Source of the DNA: Riptortus pedestris
Lineage: Eukaryota > Arthropoda > Insecta > Hemiptera > Alydidae
Length of the DNA: 64,000 nt
Direction of reading: 5' to 3'
NCBI GenBank assembly: GCA_019009955.1
Contig: CM032229.1
Coordinates: 124,001-188,000 of the forward strand
A model generated the notes under the pieces. It did no database searches. It was not told the DNA's origin and worked only from the letters and a program-made list of their open reading frames with translations. Position numbers and translations under genes: made by a program. Positions within the stretch are counted from its first letter, which is position 1; every line of letters begins with the position of its first letter. Shown here piece after piece: positions 35,174-46,569 of the stretch.

Positions 35174-35760
35174 TTAACGATCTTCTTTTATTGACTTTAA
35201 AATATTATTAGGTCCTTGACTCAAGCTTAATTTATTTAATTTAGGTCCGTCCAACAACAGAATAGGAACATAATACTTTGGACATGGAACGCTAATCAAG
35301 CTAATAACGAAGCTTTCCTCGTCCTTAATTCCTACATAGAGGGCCATTGCCCTTCTCAGAGGTTGCCCATGTCCAACCATACTAGGAGGAGGTGTAATAA
35401 TATGAGCATTCATTACTGGGAGGAAATAAACCTCAGTAGACAGATCTTCCAAGAATACTATGCCATTTGAAGGGTGACATTGTTGATGTAGCAGAGTTGA
35501 TCCTTTCTGCTCGGCTGCATAGAGGAAGCCGACAAGGGGAATAGATGCCAGTTCTAGGAAGGGCCTGTAAAGGGACCATCCACATGTCACCCATTCAATA
35601 ATGTGTCATCTCTTACAACATTCAATCAACTTACTAGCAACTCCCTTAATAGGTTCATTAAAAGAAAGCCTGTTATGCTCAAACTAATCATATTTCTCAC
35701 GTGCTAGTTTAAAACCATTCCGATATGTATTCTCTATATCTAAATAGAAATCCGAAGAGT
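35174..35760 (-). pseudogene. Unknown protein relic with two in-frame stops
   Basis: A 138-codon minus-strand ORF (35590 to 35174) reads continuously upstream in the same frame to about 35755, broken only by a TGA at about 35605 and a TAG near 35685. The upstream part reads NGFKLAREKYD, stop, FEHNRLSFNEPIKGVASKLI, then ECCKR, stop. The main ORF contains WVTCGWSLYRPFLELASIPL, VGFLYAAEQKGSTLLHQQ and NAHIITPPPSMVGHGQPLRR. Composition is protein-like (not low complexity), with both stops one substitution from sense codons. I do not recognise the family. It lies downstream of and parallel to the relic at 36286-37580, so both may come from one source. Alternatives: host pseudogene, processed gene, or integrated viral gene. 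Confidence 0.45.
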
Positions 35761-35769
35761 AGAAGTGTG

Positions 35770-36285
35770 GGTTTACTGAAGGCTGAAAACTAAAGAGAAC
35801 CAAAAACAAGGCTTAATTAAATTTGAGTTACGAAAAGAATGTATGGTATTGACAACTGGTCGCGATTCACGCCTCGGCAGATGTTTCTAGTCTGTCATTT
35901 GGCTTTAACGGCGTTCGAGTTTAAAAAAGAGAGTAATAAATTATGTATATCTCACTTGTGTTCCTCTATCACACTTTGCTGAAGATTATACCTCCAACAA
36001 GAACTCACAATTAGTAAACAAGCAAGGAACCTCTTAGATGGGTGAATGGTTTTTCGTCATAACTAGACCGACGCAGGCACAATACTAGAAAATATGTTGT
36101 TAGACATCAATAAGATTTTATGTTCTCAAATGGAATCAATACAATACACGATATGAAACAGTTTCTTCCAAAGCAGGTCCGTAATTAGTTTTAAACTGGC
36201 TTGGAAGAAGCCAGTTTAAAAAAAGGAAATAAAAAAATTGAAAATATTTCAGTTATTGTGGGTTGAATCAAGAAATAGTATAGCA
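35770..36285. other. Spacer between two relics; family B-like interior
   Basis: Contains gtttactgaaggctgaaaac, which recurs in family B interiors (17050, 59290). This suggests a transposon inserted between the two minus-strand relics. No coding sequence recognised. Confidence 0.35.
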
Positions 36286-37580
36286 TTAATCATTTAATAA
36301 CCTACAATTATTGCTCGATTCACGAGCAATCAGGGAGAAATTATTGCACATTCTGTGAGTTATTCGTGTCCTCTTGTTTTCAGCCTTGACTAAAACCCCA
36401 ATTCTAGTCAAGGTATTTTCATTTGCCAAACCTACGACGAAATGCTGAATGTCTGAAGTTACATCAATAACAACAGCAAGTGTGCATGGGCTCAGCCAAA
36501 TCTCCGCCTCGCTACATTCGATGGACTGAATGATTCTGATGATTATGGAAACAATGATTTGATGAACGACTAATCCTAACTAGAGCTGCCAACTCTTCAC
36601 AGCCTCGGATTATATAGACAGTGACAGCCCGGCATTCTTTTTCTATTCTTCTTGCTAAATTAGAGCTGGAAGAACCACCTGTAAACCATATGAACTTTAG
36701 ATACAAAGTAAGGATCATTATTATTATTTATTAACGTCCACTTTTTGCAACTCAGGCTAATTGGGACGGGTTATCTACAGGTGACCACCCTTAGTAAGGA
36801 TCATGGCACTTATCAATTTCTTCGACACGGTGGTATTCCAACCAACGATTTTCTCCAAAAGGACGAATGCATGTCACACTCATTAGACCCAATTTTGATA
36901 ACAAGTCTCTACAAAGATCTGCGAGGGATTGTCAGCCCCAGTAACTTCAATATTATTTGATTTCGTGTGAGTAACAATCAACTAACTCAACACGACGATA
37001 CAGTCCATCAATTCCCTCACTGTCCAATCACCCCATTGACCTGTAAATATTGGAAACTTCTTCGATATACTCATTCTTGACAGAGTTGCTGTACCTATCT
37101 GTAGCTTTGCTTTCCACAGTCTGGTTCATAAAAGGCTTCGATTGAGCGACGTAGGGCCCATCGGTAGGGTCAATAGCGTCTATTGTCTCAGGAAACTGCA
37201 ATGTCTCTGGCGAAGTTGAAGATGTTCTTGTGCTCGGGTACGAAGAGGATTTCTAGTATTTTATCAGAATATTTTCACTCCCATCTCTTTGGAACTCCTA
37301 TTGGATGTACCGGCATTCCAGATAGAGTTGCTCTTTGGTCGCGCAATCCTGGATTTTTCTTCGACAACGAAATGATTCACAAGTAGTTCCAAGTTGTTGG
37401 GGGCCGCGATGAGTATGTCGAGGGCTTTCTTCTGAGGGATGGTAGTAAGCTTGTGAGGAGTGACGTTTTTGAAGGGGAGTCCTCGAGACTTCCAGTTCCA
37501 TCAGATAGCTTCTGCAAGGCGAGTAACTGAATCAGTGTATATCCCATGTCTTGCTTATATGTCAATTCCTATATACTTAG
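36286..37580 (-). pseudogene. Degenerate unknown gene, ~1.3 kb, split by a SINE
   Basis: Minus-strand coding-like sequence in successive frames. 37565-37190: LALQKLSDGTGSLEDSP, then one stop, then SKKNPGLRDQRATLSGMPVH, ILEILFVPEHKNIFNFARDI. After a frameshift, 37190-37045: PETIDAIDPTDGPYVAQSKP, NSVKNEYIEEVSNIYR. 37050-36805: WGDWTVRELMDCIVVLS, NNIEVTGADNPSQIFVETCY. After a SINE with 12-bp target duplication, 36718-36570: LKFIWFTGGSSSSNLARRIE and VTVYIIRGCEELAAL. After another frameshift, 36575-36286: ECSEAEIWLSPCTLAVVIDV and QHFVVGLANENTLTRIGVLV, ending TAA. Long protein-like stretches in one orientation make this very likely a dead gene. I do not recognise the family. Confidence 0.5.
36719..36792 (-). 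mobile_element. SINE family C fragment with 12-bp target duplication
   Basis: The reverse 3' end of the SINE (attattatttattaacgtcc, then gctaattgggacgggttatc) lies between exact copies of AGTAAGGATCAT (36707-36718 and 36793-36804). It interrupts the minus-strand relic; removing it restores reading continuity across the junction. Confidence 0.85.
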
Positions 37581-38128
37581 GATATTACTACGGGGGAATA
37601 GTGACTAGTGGCTGAGATAGATCACAAGTGTGTCATTTTTAATAAAATGGAAATCTGCTCATCGAGTAAAAAAATTGGAGAACATTAATAACTGAGATGG
37701 TCGAGGCACTCCCATACCTGGCCCCATTTCGGCCATTAACGAATATGATCTATTCAATTGACCCAAGCTGATTAGTATCGAGTACGAAAAATAAATATTT
37801 TCCATTGAAATCTTAGATGATGACATAATCACATAACGTATTTCCATGTTTGTCACATTGTAGAGCTCCACTGAAAACCAATTTTGTATTTATGATTGGA
37901 ATAAACCTCTTCAGGATATGGTTGTTGCTAATTAGCGATAACTAAAAGATGGGGTTTACCAAACGCAAAAAACAAAACTACAACTTAATATTCGAGATAT
38001 AAAATCATACTAAAACAATAAGAGATGATTAAATTTGCAAAAAAGATTAGTTATTTAACATTTGTGTTCCGACTTATAATAAAGGAGAGATTTTGAATTC
38101 CTTTCCTAAATAACAAAAAAAAAAAATA
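37580..38128. other. No gene; decayed family B interior
   Basis: Contains cccatttcggccattaacga and related family B interior words. The short minus ORF at 37659-37871 lies in this repeat and is not supported as a gene. Confidence 0.35.
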
Positions 38129-38129
38129 C

Positions 38130-38295
38130 CTACACTGGTGAGTTTGATTCCCAATTAGACAATAGGAATTTAATTAGAGACGAACTCACTGAATAAAGCC
38201 CTTAGTCCCAGCTTAACTAGAAAAGGGAGGTAACCTGTAGATAACACGTCCCGATTAGCCGTAGTACCACAAAGTGGACGTTAATAAATAGCAAA
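38130..38295 (+). mobile_element. SINE family C, 5'-truncated
   Basis: Contains tggtgagtttgattcccaat (B-box region), gaaaagggaggtaacctgta and gataacacgtcccgattagc, ending gtggacgttaataaata. An A-run precedes it. Confidence 0.65.
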
Positions 38296-38299
38296 TTAG

Positions 38300-38890
38300 A
38301 TAATGATCAAAAAAAAATTGCGCACTGAAAAATCGTTTTCCCTGAAAATACGTTAATGATTACATTTTTTAGGGCGTCGAACAACTGTCGCCCACTATTT
38401 TTTCACATATTATAAACTTATTAAATTAACCGATATTTATAGAATTTAACAGCTTTTATATAATTTAAATAAATTGAAAGAGAGGTTTAACGTATGTAGA
38501 GGACGTAGATAGCTGTGCTGAAACTCTGCCAATTGGCCTGTGCGTAGTCTTGATAACCTGCTGAGAAGAACATTCTGCTTAAAACCCTTGTAAAAATGTG
38601 CTCCAACCACTTCTACATATAACGTTAGGCCTACAGTTTGTAAAGACTCTCTTTATGAGATGGCTTATGTTGCCTGCATCTATCCCAACCATTTCCTCAC
38701 CTTCCAGAAGATAAACTAAAAGAAGGCGTCTTTGTCGGACCTGACATTAGAAAAACGATCTATAAAGATCAAATAGCAAAGTGAAAAAAGCTAATAATTT
38801 TTTTTTTTTTGGTAGCCTGTGTTATTTGTAAACCATGTTTTCGATATTTAGCGCTATGGATAGCCTCTACTAATACTAATTGGTTCAGAC
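38300..38890. other. No gene recognised
   Basis: AT-rich, unassigned, with no supportable coding sequence. Confidence 0.3.
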
Positions 38891-38892
38891 TC

Positions 38893-38895
<3 letters not shown>

Positions 38896-38982
<87 letters not shown>
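38896..38982. repeat. (CA)n followed by (TA)n
   Basis: CA repeats at 38896-38930 pass into (TA)n at 38932-38982, then a short (GA)n. The TA tract is followed by the family B 3' module start (ttttaaacggacctc), consistent with a family B TA tract. Confidence 0.95.
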
Positions 38983-38985
<3 letters not shown>

Positions 38986-39013
38986 GAGAGAGAGAGAGTT
39001 TTAAACGGACCTC

Positions 39014-41395
39014 GACTACTTAGTTACACATTGCGACGGAGGCGCTGATGACACCGCTCTGCTGTGCCAATTCCGTGTCAGTGAAACCTCATCAGGTGAC
39101 GATGAAAGTGCTTATAGCCAACCACATGTGAACTATCACCGACCTCTACCGTCGGCCTAGAGGTGATCCAGAATATTTTCAGTCCTTGGTAGGTCTAGCA
39201 CAGATCGATAGGAATCATCTAGTAATTGGAGATCTGAACGGCAGACACCCATCCTGAAATAATAGTTCAACAAATCCCCCTGGTGAGGCGATCGTGAACT
39301 CTAGTTTCACCGTCATACACCCTAATTCTCACACTTACGTAACGCCCTATAGAATGTCTACTGTGGACCTATTGCTTACCCGTACCCCTCACATAGTGTC
39401 TAAATGTCTCGCCTTGGACTTTATCACTAGTGATCACCGACAGTACTCTATGTGCTTCGAGGTCGTCCTCCCAAACCCACTACAACCACATACGCTTTTC
39501 ATAAAGGAGATTGGAAATTGCACAAGTCACATATGTACGCAACGACGCCGGCGTTCACTAATATCAGTGACGCCCAAACCCTAGAAGTGAAGCTGGAGTT
39601 CACAAACATCATTAAGGAAGCTGCTGATGATGTCATCCCGAAGTTCACCAGGATTTCCCCGGGATTCAAGCCGCCTCCTACTTATGTACTCCAATTAATT
39701 AATAAGCGAAACACTAAAAAAAGTCCTGGTACAGTACCCGAAACTCCACCCTCTTGAGACAGTGGAAGACGACACAGTTGCATGAAATCCTCAGACAGAC
39801 ACACGGCGACAACCGCAAACTCTGGTGGTTGGTGAAGACCAGAGTAACCAAAAGGCGATCTGTTCTTCTCCAAACCGGTAGGGGTGTGATGAGCCACACA
39901 GACCAGGCTGAGATGTTGGCGGCACATATGACCGCAGCAGATCAGGCTAGGCTACGTCAGACTGAGGAGGCTCCTCGGATGGAGAGCAATGATAATTTCA
40001 TGTTCTCCTCGCCTAGGCAGCTCTCTGCCATCCTGCGCCGGACCAAGGGAGGAAAATCCCCTGGGCTGGACATTGCGTACCCATATCGAGGAGTGGCTAC
40101 AATGTAGGAGGCACCTAGCCGTGAGGCCTTAATCCATCCTACACCAATCCCCTGGGCTGGACATTGCGTACCCATATCGAGGAGTGGCTACAATGTAGGA
40201 GGCACCTAGCCGTGAGGCCTTAATCCATCCTACACCAATCCCCTGGGCTGGACATTGCGTACCCATATCGAGGAGTGGCTACAATGTAGGAGGCACCTAG
40301 CCGTGAGGCCTTAATCCATCCTACACCAATCCCCGGCTACAATGTAGACATTGCGTACCCATATCGAGGAGTGGCTACAATGTAGAAGGCACCTAGCCGT
40401 GAGGCCTTAATCCATCGCACACCAATCCCCTGGGCTGGACATTGTGTACCCATATCGAGGAGTGGCTACAATGTAGAAGGCACCTAGCCGTGAGGCCTTA
40501 ATCCATCGTACACCAATCCCCTGGGCTGGACATTGCGTACCCATATCGAGGAGTGGCTACAATGTAGGAGGCACCTAGCCGTGAGGCCTTAATCCATCCT
40601 ACACCAATCCCCTGGGCTGGACAGGGTGCAGTACGTGCTACTCCGTCAGCTTCCACGGAAGTCTCTGTCCTACCTAAACCACCTCCTCAACTCCTGCCTC
40701 CGCCTCCACCACTTCCCCTCCATCTGGAAACAAGCTATAGTTGTCCCTCTCCTCCCCCGCTAAAAATGGTACCTCTCTTGAACACTATCGTCCCATTAGT
40801 AAGTCTCCTTCCACACATTTCCAAGGTACTTGAGCGTGATATCTTGTAGATTTCTGTGAGGAAATATCCCACCCTCCAAACGATCAGTCCGATTTCCGTC
40901 CACATCATAGTTACCTACGCCCCCATGCCCGACTATGTTCTAATACGGCCACCACCCTCCTCAGAAACATCGTTACGGCAATGATTTCTCTGGACCACGC
41001 CGAACTCCTTAATACCCCTAGGTGGGCATGGCTGCTCCACTCAACTCCTGGCCATAATCCTTGTGCCTTACCCCTTTTACCACTTTTTAGGTTTATTTAT
41101 CTGATTGCACCGGCCATCAATCTTCTCTCTCAACTATTTCCTCTCCTTCTATCCCTATCCTTTCTTCTTTTGTTTCCCCTGCCGTTCTCAACCCACCCGG
41201 TATGTCCAGCTTCTGGGCCACCTACTCCCAGTGTTCCATTGCCCACGACCATTACACAATCACCCTTAAAATGGTACAACAGTTCAGGAGAAGGGGAACT
41301 ATCATCCTCACCCCTGCCAGTTGATACTACTCTACTAGCATTTAAATCTGAATTTGCTAGGTCACATAAAAAAAAAAAAAAAAGAAAAAAAAAAA
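39014..41395 (+). pseudogene. Jockey-like LINE, 5'-truncated and decayed
   Basis: Endonuclease relic at 39140-39500: DLYRRPRGDPEYFQSL, HLVIGDLNGRHPS (Trp codon mutated to TGA), STVDLLLTRTPHIVSK and FITSDHRQYS, the GDLNxRHP and SDH motifs of APE-type LINEs. A frameshift leads to 39452-39757 and then 39754-40070, which ends in RRTKGGKSPGLD, RT motif 0. A 91-bp satellite interrupts here; the RT resumes at 40625 as RVQYVLLRQLP and decays within about 150 bases. The element ends in poly(A) at 41368-41395. Flanks acggacctc (39005) and acggatttc (41394) look like a mutated target duplication inside a family B 3' module. Two related 5'-truncated copies lie in the window. Confidence 0.7.
40071..40623. 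repeat. 91-bp tandem array inside the LINE RT
   Basis: Six units at a 91-bp period (ctgggctgga at 40061, 40152, 40243, then 40430, 40521, 40612), with one irregular 96-bp unit at about 40330. Each unit is a ~79-bp core (attgcgtacccatatcgagg; ggctacaatgtaggaggcac; gaggccttaatccatcc; caccaatcc) plus cctgggctggac, which is the LINE's own sequence. The same core occurs once at 56796-56876. Confidence 0.9.
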
Positions 41396-41465
41396 CGGAT
41401 TTCATTTTCGCATCGCCTTAATATGCTCGATGGAAATTTGAAGAAATTTTTGAAATGATGTTCTA
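41396..41465 (+). mobile_element. Family B 3' module, right of the LINE
   Basis: Continues the module broken at 39013: cattttcgcatcgccttaat, then tgctcgatggaaatttgaag and aaatttttgaaat. The terminal hairpin is lost. Confidence 0.5.
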
Positions 41466-41533
41466 AACATTTTACGGAACCACTAAGACAGACGTTCTAT
41501 CAGTTGGTTGGGGGGAAATAAGTCGGCCTTATC

Positions 41534-41860
41534 CTAAGAGGCATTAAATGAGGACCAAATTCGTTGCTCTTTATCAAATGGTTGAGACGAAATAAGGCAA
41601 AGCATCATTGTTTCGAGGAAATAGAGACAATTGTCTGTAATGAAGCGGTGCCTAGAAGCCAATAGATGGAATATGCTAATGACTTCTCTGTACAGGTAAT
41701 TGGTGTGGTTAATAGTCCATTGACTGTCATCGGGCGTAGACCAACTATTGGCCCACTTTCTAGCCTTCCAGAGAGCCAACGGCGAAAGCTGTTCTCGGTA
41801 AAGAAATCTTAGCTTATCCAATGCCTTAAAATAACTATCAGCTTCAACCTATGCGATTTT
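41534..41860 (-). pseudogene. Unknown coding relic, ~105 codons open
   Basis: The minus-strand ORF continues upstream of its ATG (41821) for about 12 codons to a stop near 41858. It contains KLRFLYREQLSPLALWKARK, WANSWSTPDDSQWTINHTNY and YREVISIFHLLASRHRFITD, ending at a stop at 41534. Residue composition is protein-like, with many W, R and Y. No recognised family. Neighbours are family B and LINE fragments. Confidence 0.35.
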
Positions 41861-41861
41861 C

Positions 41862-43560
41862 GACAAATTTCTTCAAATGTCCCTCGTTCCTTCCCAGGAG
41901 ATTGCCAAAATTAGATCCGTTCAATCTATAGGAATACAGGGTGTAGTCAAAACAAATAAAAAATTAACCTTATTTTTATGCTTATTTCAACAGCAACTGA
42001 ACATAAATAAAGTTATGAAATAAAGAAAACAAAACTGTAGGTGTTTCTTTAATTTTTGAGTAGCTTTCAAAAATGTGGGGGAAAGAAGAAACACCAACAT
42101 TTGTCTTGGCGTTGAACTGTTAAAACTAGATAAATGCAAATGCGTTGTGATATAATCAATAAATTTACGTTCTTAGCTCGAAAATGTTATTTTTTCTATG
42201 CCATAGTCAATATTTAAGCGTTCATGTTCTTCTCTCTCTTTAATATTAACCAACATATTTTCATTTTAGCAGATTTTGCTTAAGCGAAATGTGCTATTGA
42301 GGTTGTACTCATATTACAATACAAAACTGAAGGTTATTGTAGGTAAGGCTGACATTTGTTTAAGGAAAAGGAGGGGGTTAGGGAGGGGGGAGATTCAACA
42401 TTGGAATATCTCCGTTAATACAAGACGGATCGAAAACTATTACATAAAAACTGTATGTTCTGCAAATTTAATTTTTTATTATTATTGATCAATACATTTA
42501 TTTGGTATCAGTCTTTGTATAATCTTCTACCCATCCGATTTGTGCTTTGGGTATCTGGACCACTAAACATGTCATATTCGGTTTACATTTTAATTCCTAT
42601 TTATATAGGGTGACAACTACGTGGATAATGAAGAATACAAGGCAAATTGCGATAACTAGCTTTTCGTGAGAAATCTCCTAAGTTGACTCCACACCGGACT
42701 TTTTCGTCGTTTCCTAGGTAGGCTTGAGATGCAGGGTTTCAAAATTCGCGCTCGAATTAATACAGAAAATTTGCAATATGAGAAATGATGCGTTATTTTG
42801 AAACATTCGTAACTTTTACTGCTAACTAAAACCTATTAAATACTTAATTCTACGGAACAAGCTCAGTAGGTTGATACAATATTGTGATTATAGTTTGATG
42901 AGTGAGTGGATTCCTGTTCACCGCTCATAATTCATTGTAAGTGAATTGTATCATGTTAATCTCATCTAAATGTTATGTTAATGCTATATTAAAATTTAAG
43001 CAACATGTATTCCTACCCGTCAACTATGGGTATTACAGCCAATAATTACTGGTTTACTCTCTATAAAGTCCATTTGGTTATTAATACGATTTGCTTTGGG
43101 AGTTAATGCAGTCGATTTAATTAAACTTTGATGTATGCATTGTGATGTAGAGCTTTGCCATAGATGGGTCTATAAAGCGAGGTACATGTACAATTAGTCA
43201 GCTGTCACTAGCCAGCTACAACTCAATAACAACTCCCCCCCCCCTCGCCATACTACATCTGTGTTAACCTGAATATGGGCTGCAGTTAATAAACAGGAGT
43301 GACGCACTCTGACGTCTTATAAATACAGATGCTATCTTCTGCAAAGTGTATTTATTGAATCTAAAGTAGGATTGATGGACACTTGAGGATATTTTTCGAA
43401 AATCGCGTCATGAGTATCAGCTCAATAGCTTATTTTCGTTAGGGGTAAATCCGCTAATGCCGATCAAACCAGGGAAATATATACATAATTCTTAAACACT
43501 TTTAAATAAAAAATAATTGTATCAATAAAATTGAAATGTCACGTAATAAAATCAAGATAT
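41862..43560. other. No gene; decayed family B pieces
   Basis: A reversed hairpin-like segment lies at 42268-42300 (tagcagattttgcttaagcg, then aaatgtgctattgaggttgt). A decayed 3' module lies at 43368-43458 (gaggatatttttcgaaaatc; cgcgtcatgagtatcagctc). No coding sequence recognised. C-run at 43240-43249. Confidence 0.4.
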
Positions 43561-44430
43561 TCATCAAGAAGTTCATATTGTTAAGGAACACATACCAATA
43601 GATGCCAACAATAAATAAATTAAAATACCTTGCTCCTATATATACAAATTGCTTTGTTGTTTTTCACACGTTGAAATTGTTTAATTTGAATTTCCTATAT
43701 GACATCTCCTTTCCAGATCCAAACTTTATAGGCCTTTTATACGATTATAATTGTTATATTCTGAAATCACACTTTGAGACGAGAGGGTTTAGAGGGGGGG
43801 GGATTTGAAAATTCAAAATATCTCCGTTACTAAGAGTCGAAACAAACAAATATATAGAACCAGTATACACTAATGATGTTCTACAGTTTATTATCTGTAC
43901 TTTCTTGTTTTCGACCTTCTGTAAACCCCCACTGCTACTCATCAAAGTTTGACAAAAAAAAAAAATAGAGAATATTTGCGGAGCCCTATGAGGCATACTG
44001 TTATGTTCAAAGAGGTAATTGAGATGGAGACAGGATCACTCCAATACGTAGGCATCGAAGCGGCATGTGGTTTAGTAGATACAAGCAGTCATCAGAAAAT
44101 AATGACGTTGCTGGGCTACACATCCTTGCTAGCGAGATGTGTCTCTCTATCAACGACCTGTATTAATGGCTTAAGGCAAGGCACGTGTTGTCCAGGTCGA
44201 GGTACGTCAGGCATCTAAAGGGAAAGGGGAAATACATCTAGCTAAATGCATAAGTTCGACGCTGAGCGAGTAAACATATCTGCAGTCTCACTGCTATCAC
44301 CTGGAAAATACACTGGCTTCTAAATTAACCAAAAAAAAAAAAAGGGACTAAATATTTGATTGTCAACCGTAAAACAGCTTGAGTGTATAAGACCTATCTA
44401 TCCTCTTATATCTATGCTCAGATGAAGGGA
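43561..44430. other. No gene supported
   Basis: The plus ORF at 43949-44218 begins in an A-rich run and has no recognised motif. G-run at 43793-43801. Confidence 0.3.
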
Positions 44431-45400
44431 TAAATATGGAAAGCTGTGTGTAAAATGGTGGGCGAGGATTTAGGGCATAAGCTATCTATACCTTATCGAT
44501 GGCCTCGATATAAATATGGAAAGCTATGTGTAAAATGGTGGTCGAGGATTTAGGGCGTAAGCTATCTATACCTTATCGATGGCTTCGATATAAATATGGA
44601 AAGCTATGTGTAAAATGGTGGGCGAGGATTTAGGGTATAAGCTATCTATACCTTATCGATGGCTTCGATATAAATATGGAAAGCTGTGTGTAAAATGGTG
44701 GGCGAGGATTTAGGGTGTAAGCAATCTATACCTTATCGATGGCTTCGATATAAATATGGAAAGCTATGTGTAAAATGGTGGTCGAGGATTTAGGGTGTAA
44801 GCTATCTATACCTTATCGATGGCTTCGGTATAAATATGGAAAGCTATGTGTAAAATGGTGGTCGAGGATTTAGGGTATAAGCTATCTATACCTTATCGAT
44901 GGCTTCGATATAAATATGGAAAGCTATGTGTAAAATGGTGGTCCAGGATTTAGGGTGTAAGCTATCTATACCTTATCGATGGCTTCGATATAAATATGGA
45001 AAGCTGTGTGTAAAATGGTGGGCGAGGATTTAGGGTATAAGCTATCTATACCTTATCGATGGCTTCGATATAAATATGGAAAGCTGTGTGTAAAATGGTG
45101 GGCGAGGATTTAGGGTATAAGCTATCTATACCTTATCGATGGCTTCGATATAAATATGGAAAGCTGTGTGTAAAATGGTGGGCGAGGATTTAGGGTATAA
45201 GCTATCTATACCTTATCGATGGCTTCGATATAAATATGGAAAGCTGTGTGTAAAATGGTGGGCGAGGATTTAGGGTATAAGCTATCTATACCTTATCGAT
45301 GGCTTCGATATAAATATGGAAAGCTATGTGTAAAATGGTGGTCCAGGATTTAGGGTATAAGCTATCTATACCTTATCGATGGTCTCAATATAAATATTAA
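44431..45400. repeat. 80-bp satellite, ~12 units
   Basis: Exact 80-bp period: gctatctataccttatcgat, ggcttcgatataaatatgga, aagctatgtgtaaaatggtg, ggcgaggatttagggtataa. Units differ at a few positions (ggcgagg, gtcgagg or gtccagg; tataa or tgtaa; tatgtg or tgtgtg), forming sub-variants. The left edge follows agatgaaggg and the right edge is ctcaatataaatatt. Confidence 0.95.
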
Positions 45401-46240
45401 GAGGCCTTCAAGAAAAGAAATGATTCTTTTTCAGAATGTTCCTTAGTTCACCCCCATTATTCGAAAGCCCGTCACACAGGTGGTTCGTAAACTAAGCAGA
45501 TTCCCCGCCCACTGGAATAGTATAAGATGGTGGTCGCTCACCATCTCTTCTCTATTTGGCCCACCGTAAATAGCCTGTGTAAACTGGAATAAAAATGATT
45601 GCTCATCATGAAATATTTAGTAATTGGGGCACTTAAACTGAAAATCGATAAAAGCAGATAAATTCTCCCCCTTTTAACTGCCACCCCTTCCCCTGGCCCG
45701 ATTTAGCCATTTACGAACTTGATCTTTAGTGTTAATAAAATTAACACTAAACTATCCAATTCGATAACGTTCAAAAAAAAATTACTTCACAGACAAATAT
45801 ATGTAGTTTTGTACGGACCTCATTTCGTCATCTGATGAGTAGTGTCGATTTGACTTATGAGTAAATTTTCCGAAAACCACATCGTGAGTAAAGAAAATCT
45901 GTTAATAAACGCACTAATTGATAGCCTCTTTAGTCTGAGTAAATTTTCAATAGGAAAATATCGCAAAGAAATATTTCTATTTTAAAGGGATTATCTGTTA
46001 TAATTAAGGAGATTTGAATTATACCCTAAAAGTAAAGTTTTAAGTAGTTATATAATGAAAAGGGAGAAAGTTTGTCTAAAGTCTAGAGCTGAATCAGTGA
46101 GTTTTGTATTTTTGTTATACCTTGGCCGAGAGAATTCATTGAGGCTAAGCCATAGTTAGGGCGAATAATAAAGGAATTATCAGAAAGTCATGACTCAAAA
46201 ACAACTCTTTTCCTCAGATTACTCCGATAATAAATTGTTT
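45401..46240. other. No gene; decayed family B
   Basis: A diverged family B 5' end lies at 45465-45510 (cccgtcacacaggtggttcg, then taaactaagcagattccc). Interior words follow (ggcccgatttagccatttac). No coding sequence recognised. Confidence 0.4.
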
Positions 46241-46241
46241 C

Positions 46242-46503
46242 TAGACGTTAAAGCTGCTGACTTCATTTAAATACAATAAGAGGAAAAGTTTGGACTCGTT
46301 ATATTTTCAGTGGATTGGAAAATATTTAGAGAGTGAGAGATTGAGGCCCCTCAAAGCTGTTAACTCCTTTAACAACCGCCTAAATTATCATGGAAGAGAA
46401 GTTAAATCTGCAATACATAGCCTACATCAAAGGTGCTGGCATTCTTCCGTCGAATGGTCCAACTACTTTCATAATATTGTCTCTACTCCAGGAATCAGCA
46501 ACA
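46242..46503 (+). pseudogene. Unknown coding relic truncated by a Helitron/TA tract
   Basis: An open frame of about 87 codons from after a TAG at 46242 to the (TA)n at 46507. It includes KLLTSFKYNKRKSLDSLYFQ, ESERLRPLKAVNSFNNRLNY and SAIHSLHQRCWHSSVEWSNY. Protein-like, not low complexity. No family recognised. Its 3' end is cut by the TA tract where a Helitron begins. Confidence 0.35.
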
Positions 46504-46505
46504 TA

Positions 46506-46506
<1 letters not shown>

Positions 46507-46568
<62 letters not shown>
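46507..46568. repeat. (TA)n microsatellite
   Basis: About 60 bases of TA directly abutting the 3' CTAG end of the next Helitron. Confidence 0.95.

Positions 46569-46569
<1 letters not shown>

Noticed and set aside
43949..44218. 89-codon plus ORF
   Set aside because: Starts in an A-run, no recognisable motif, no supporting signals.
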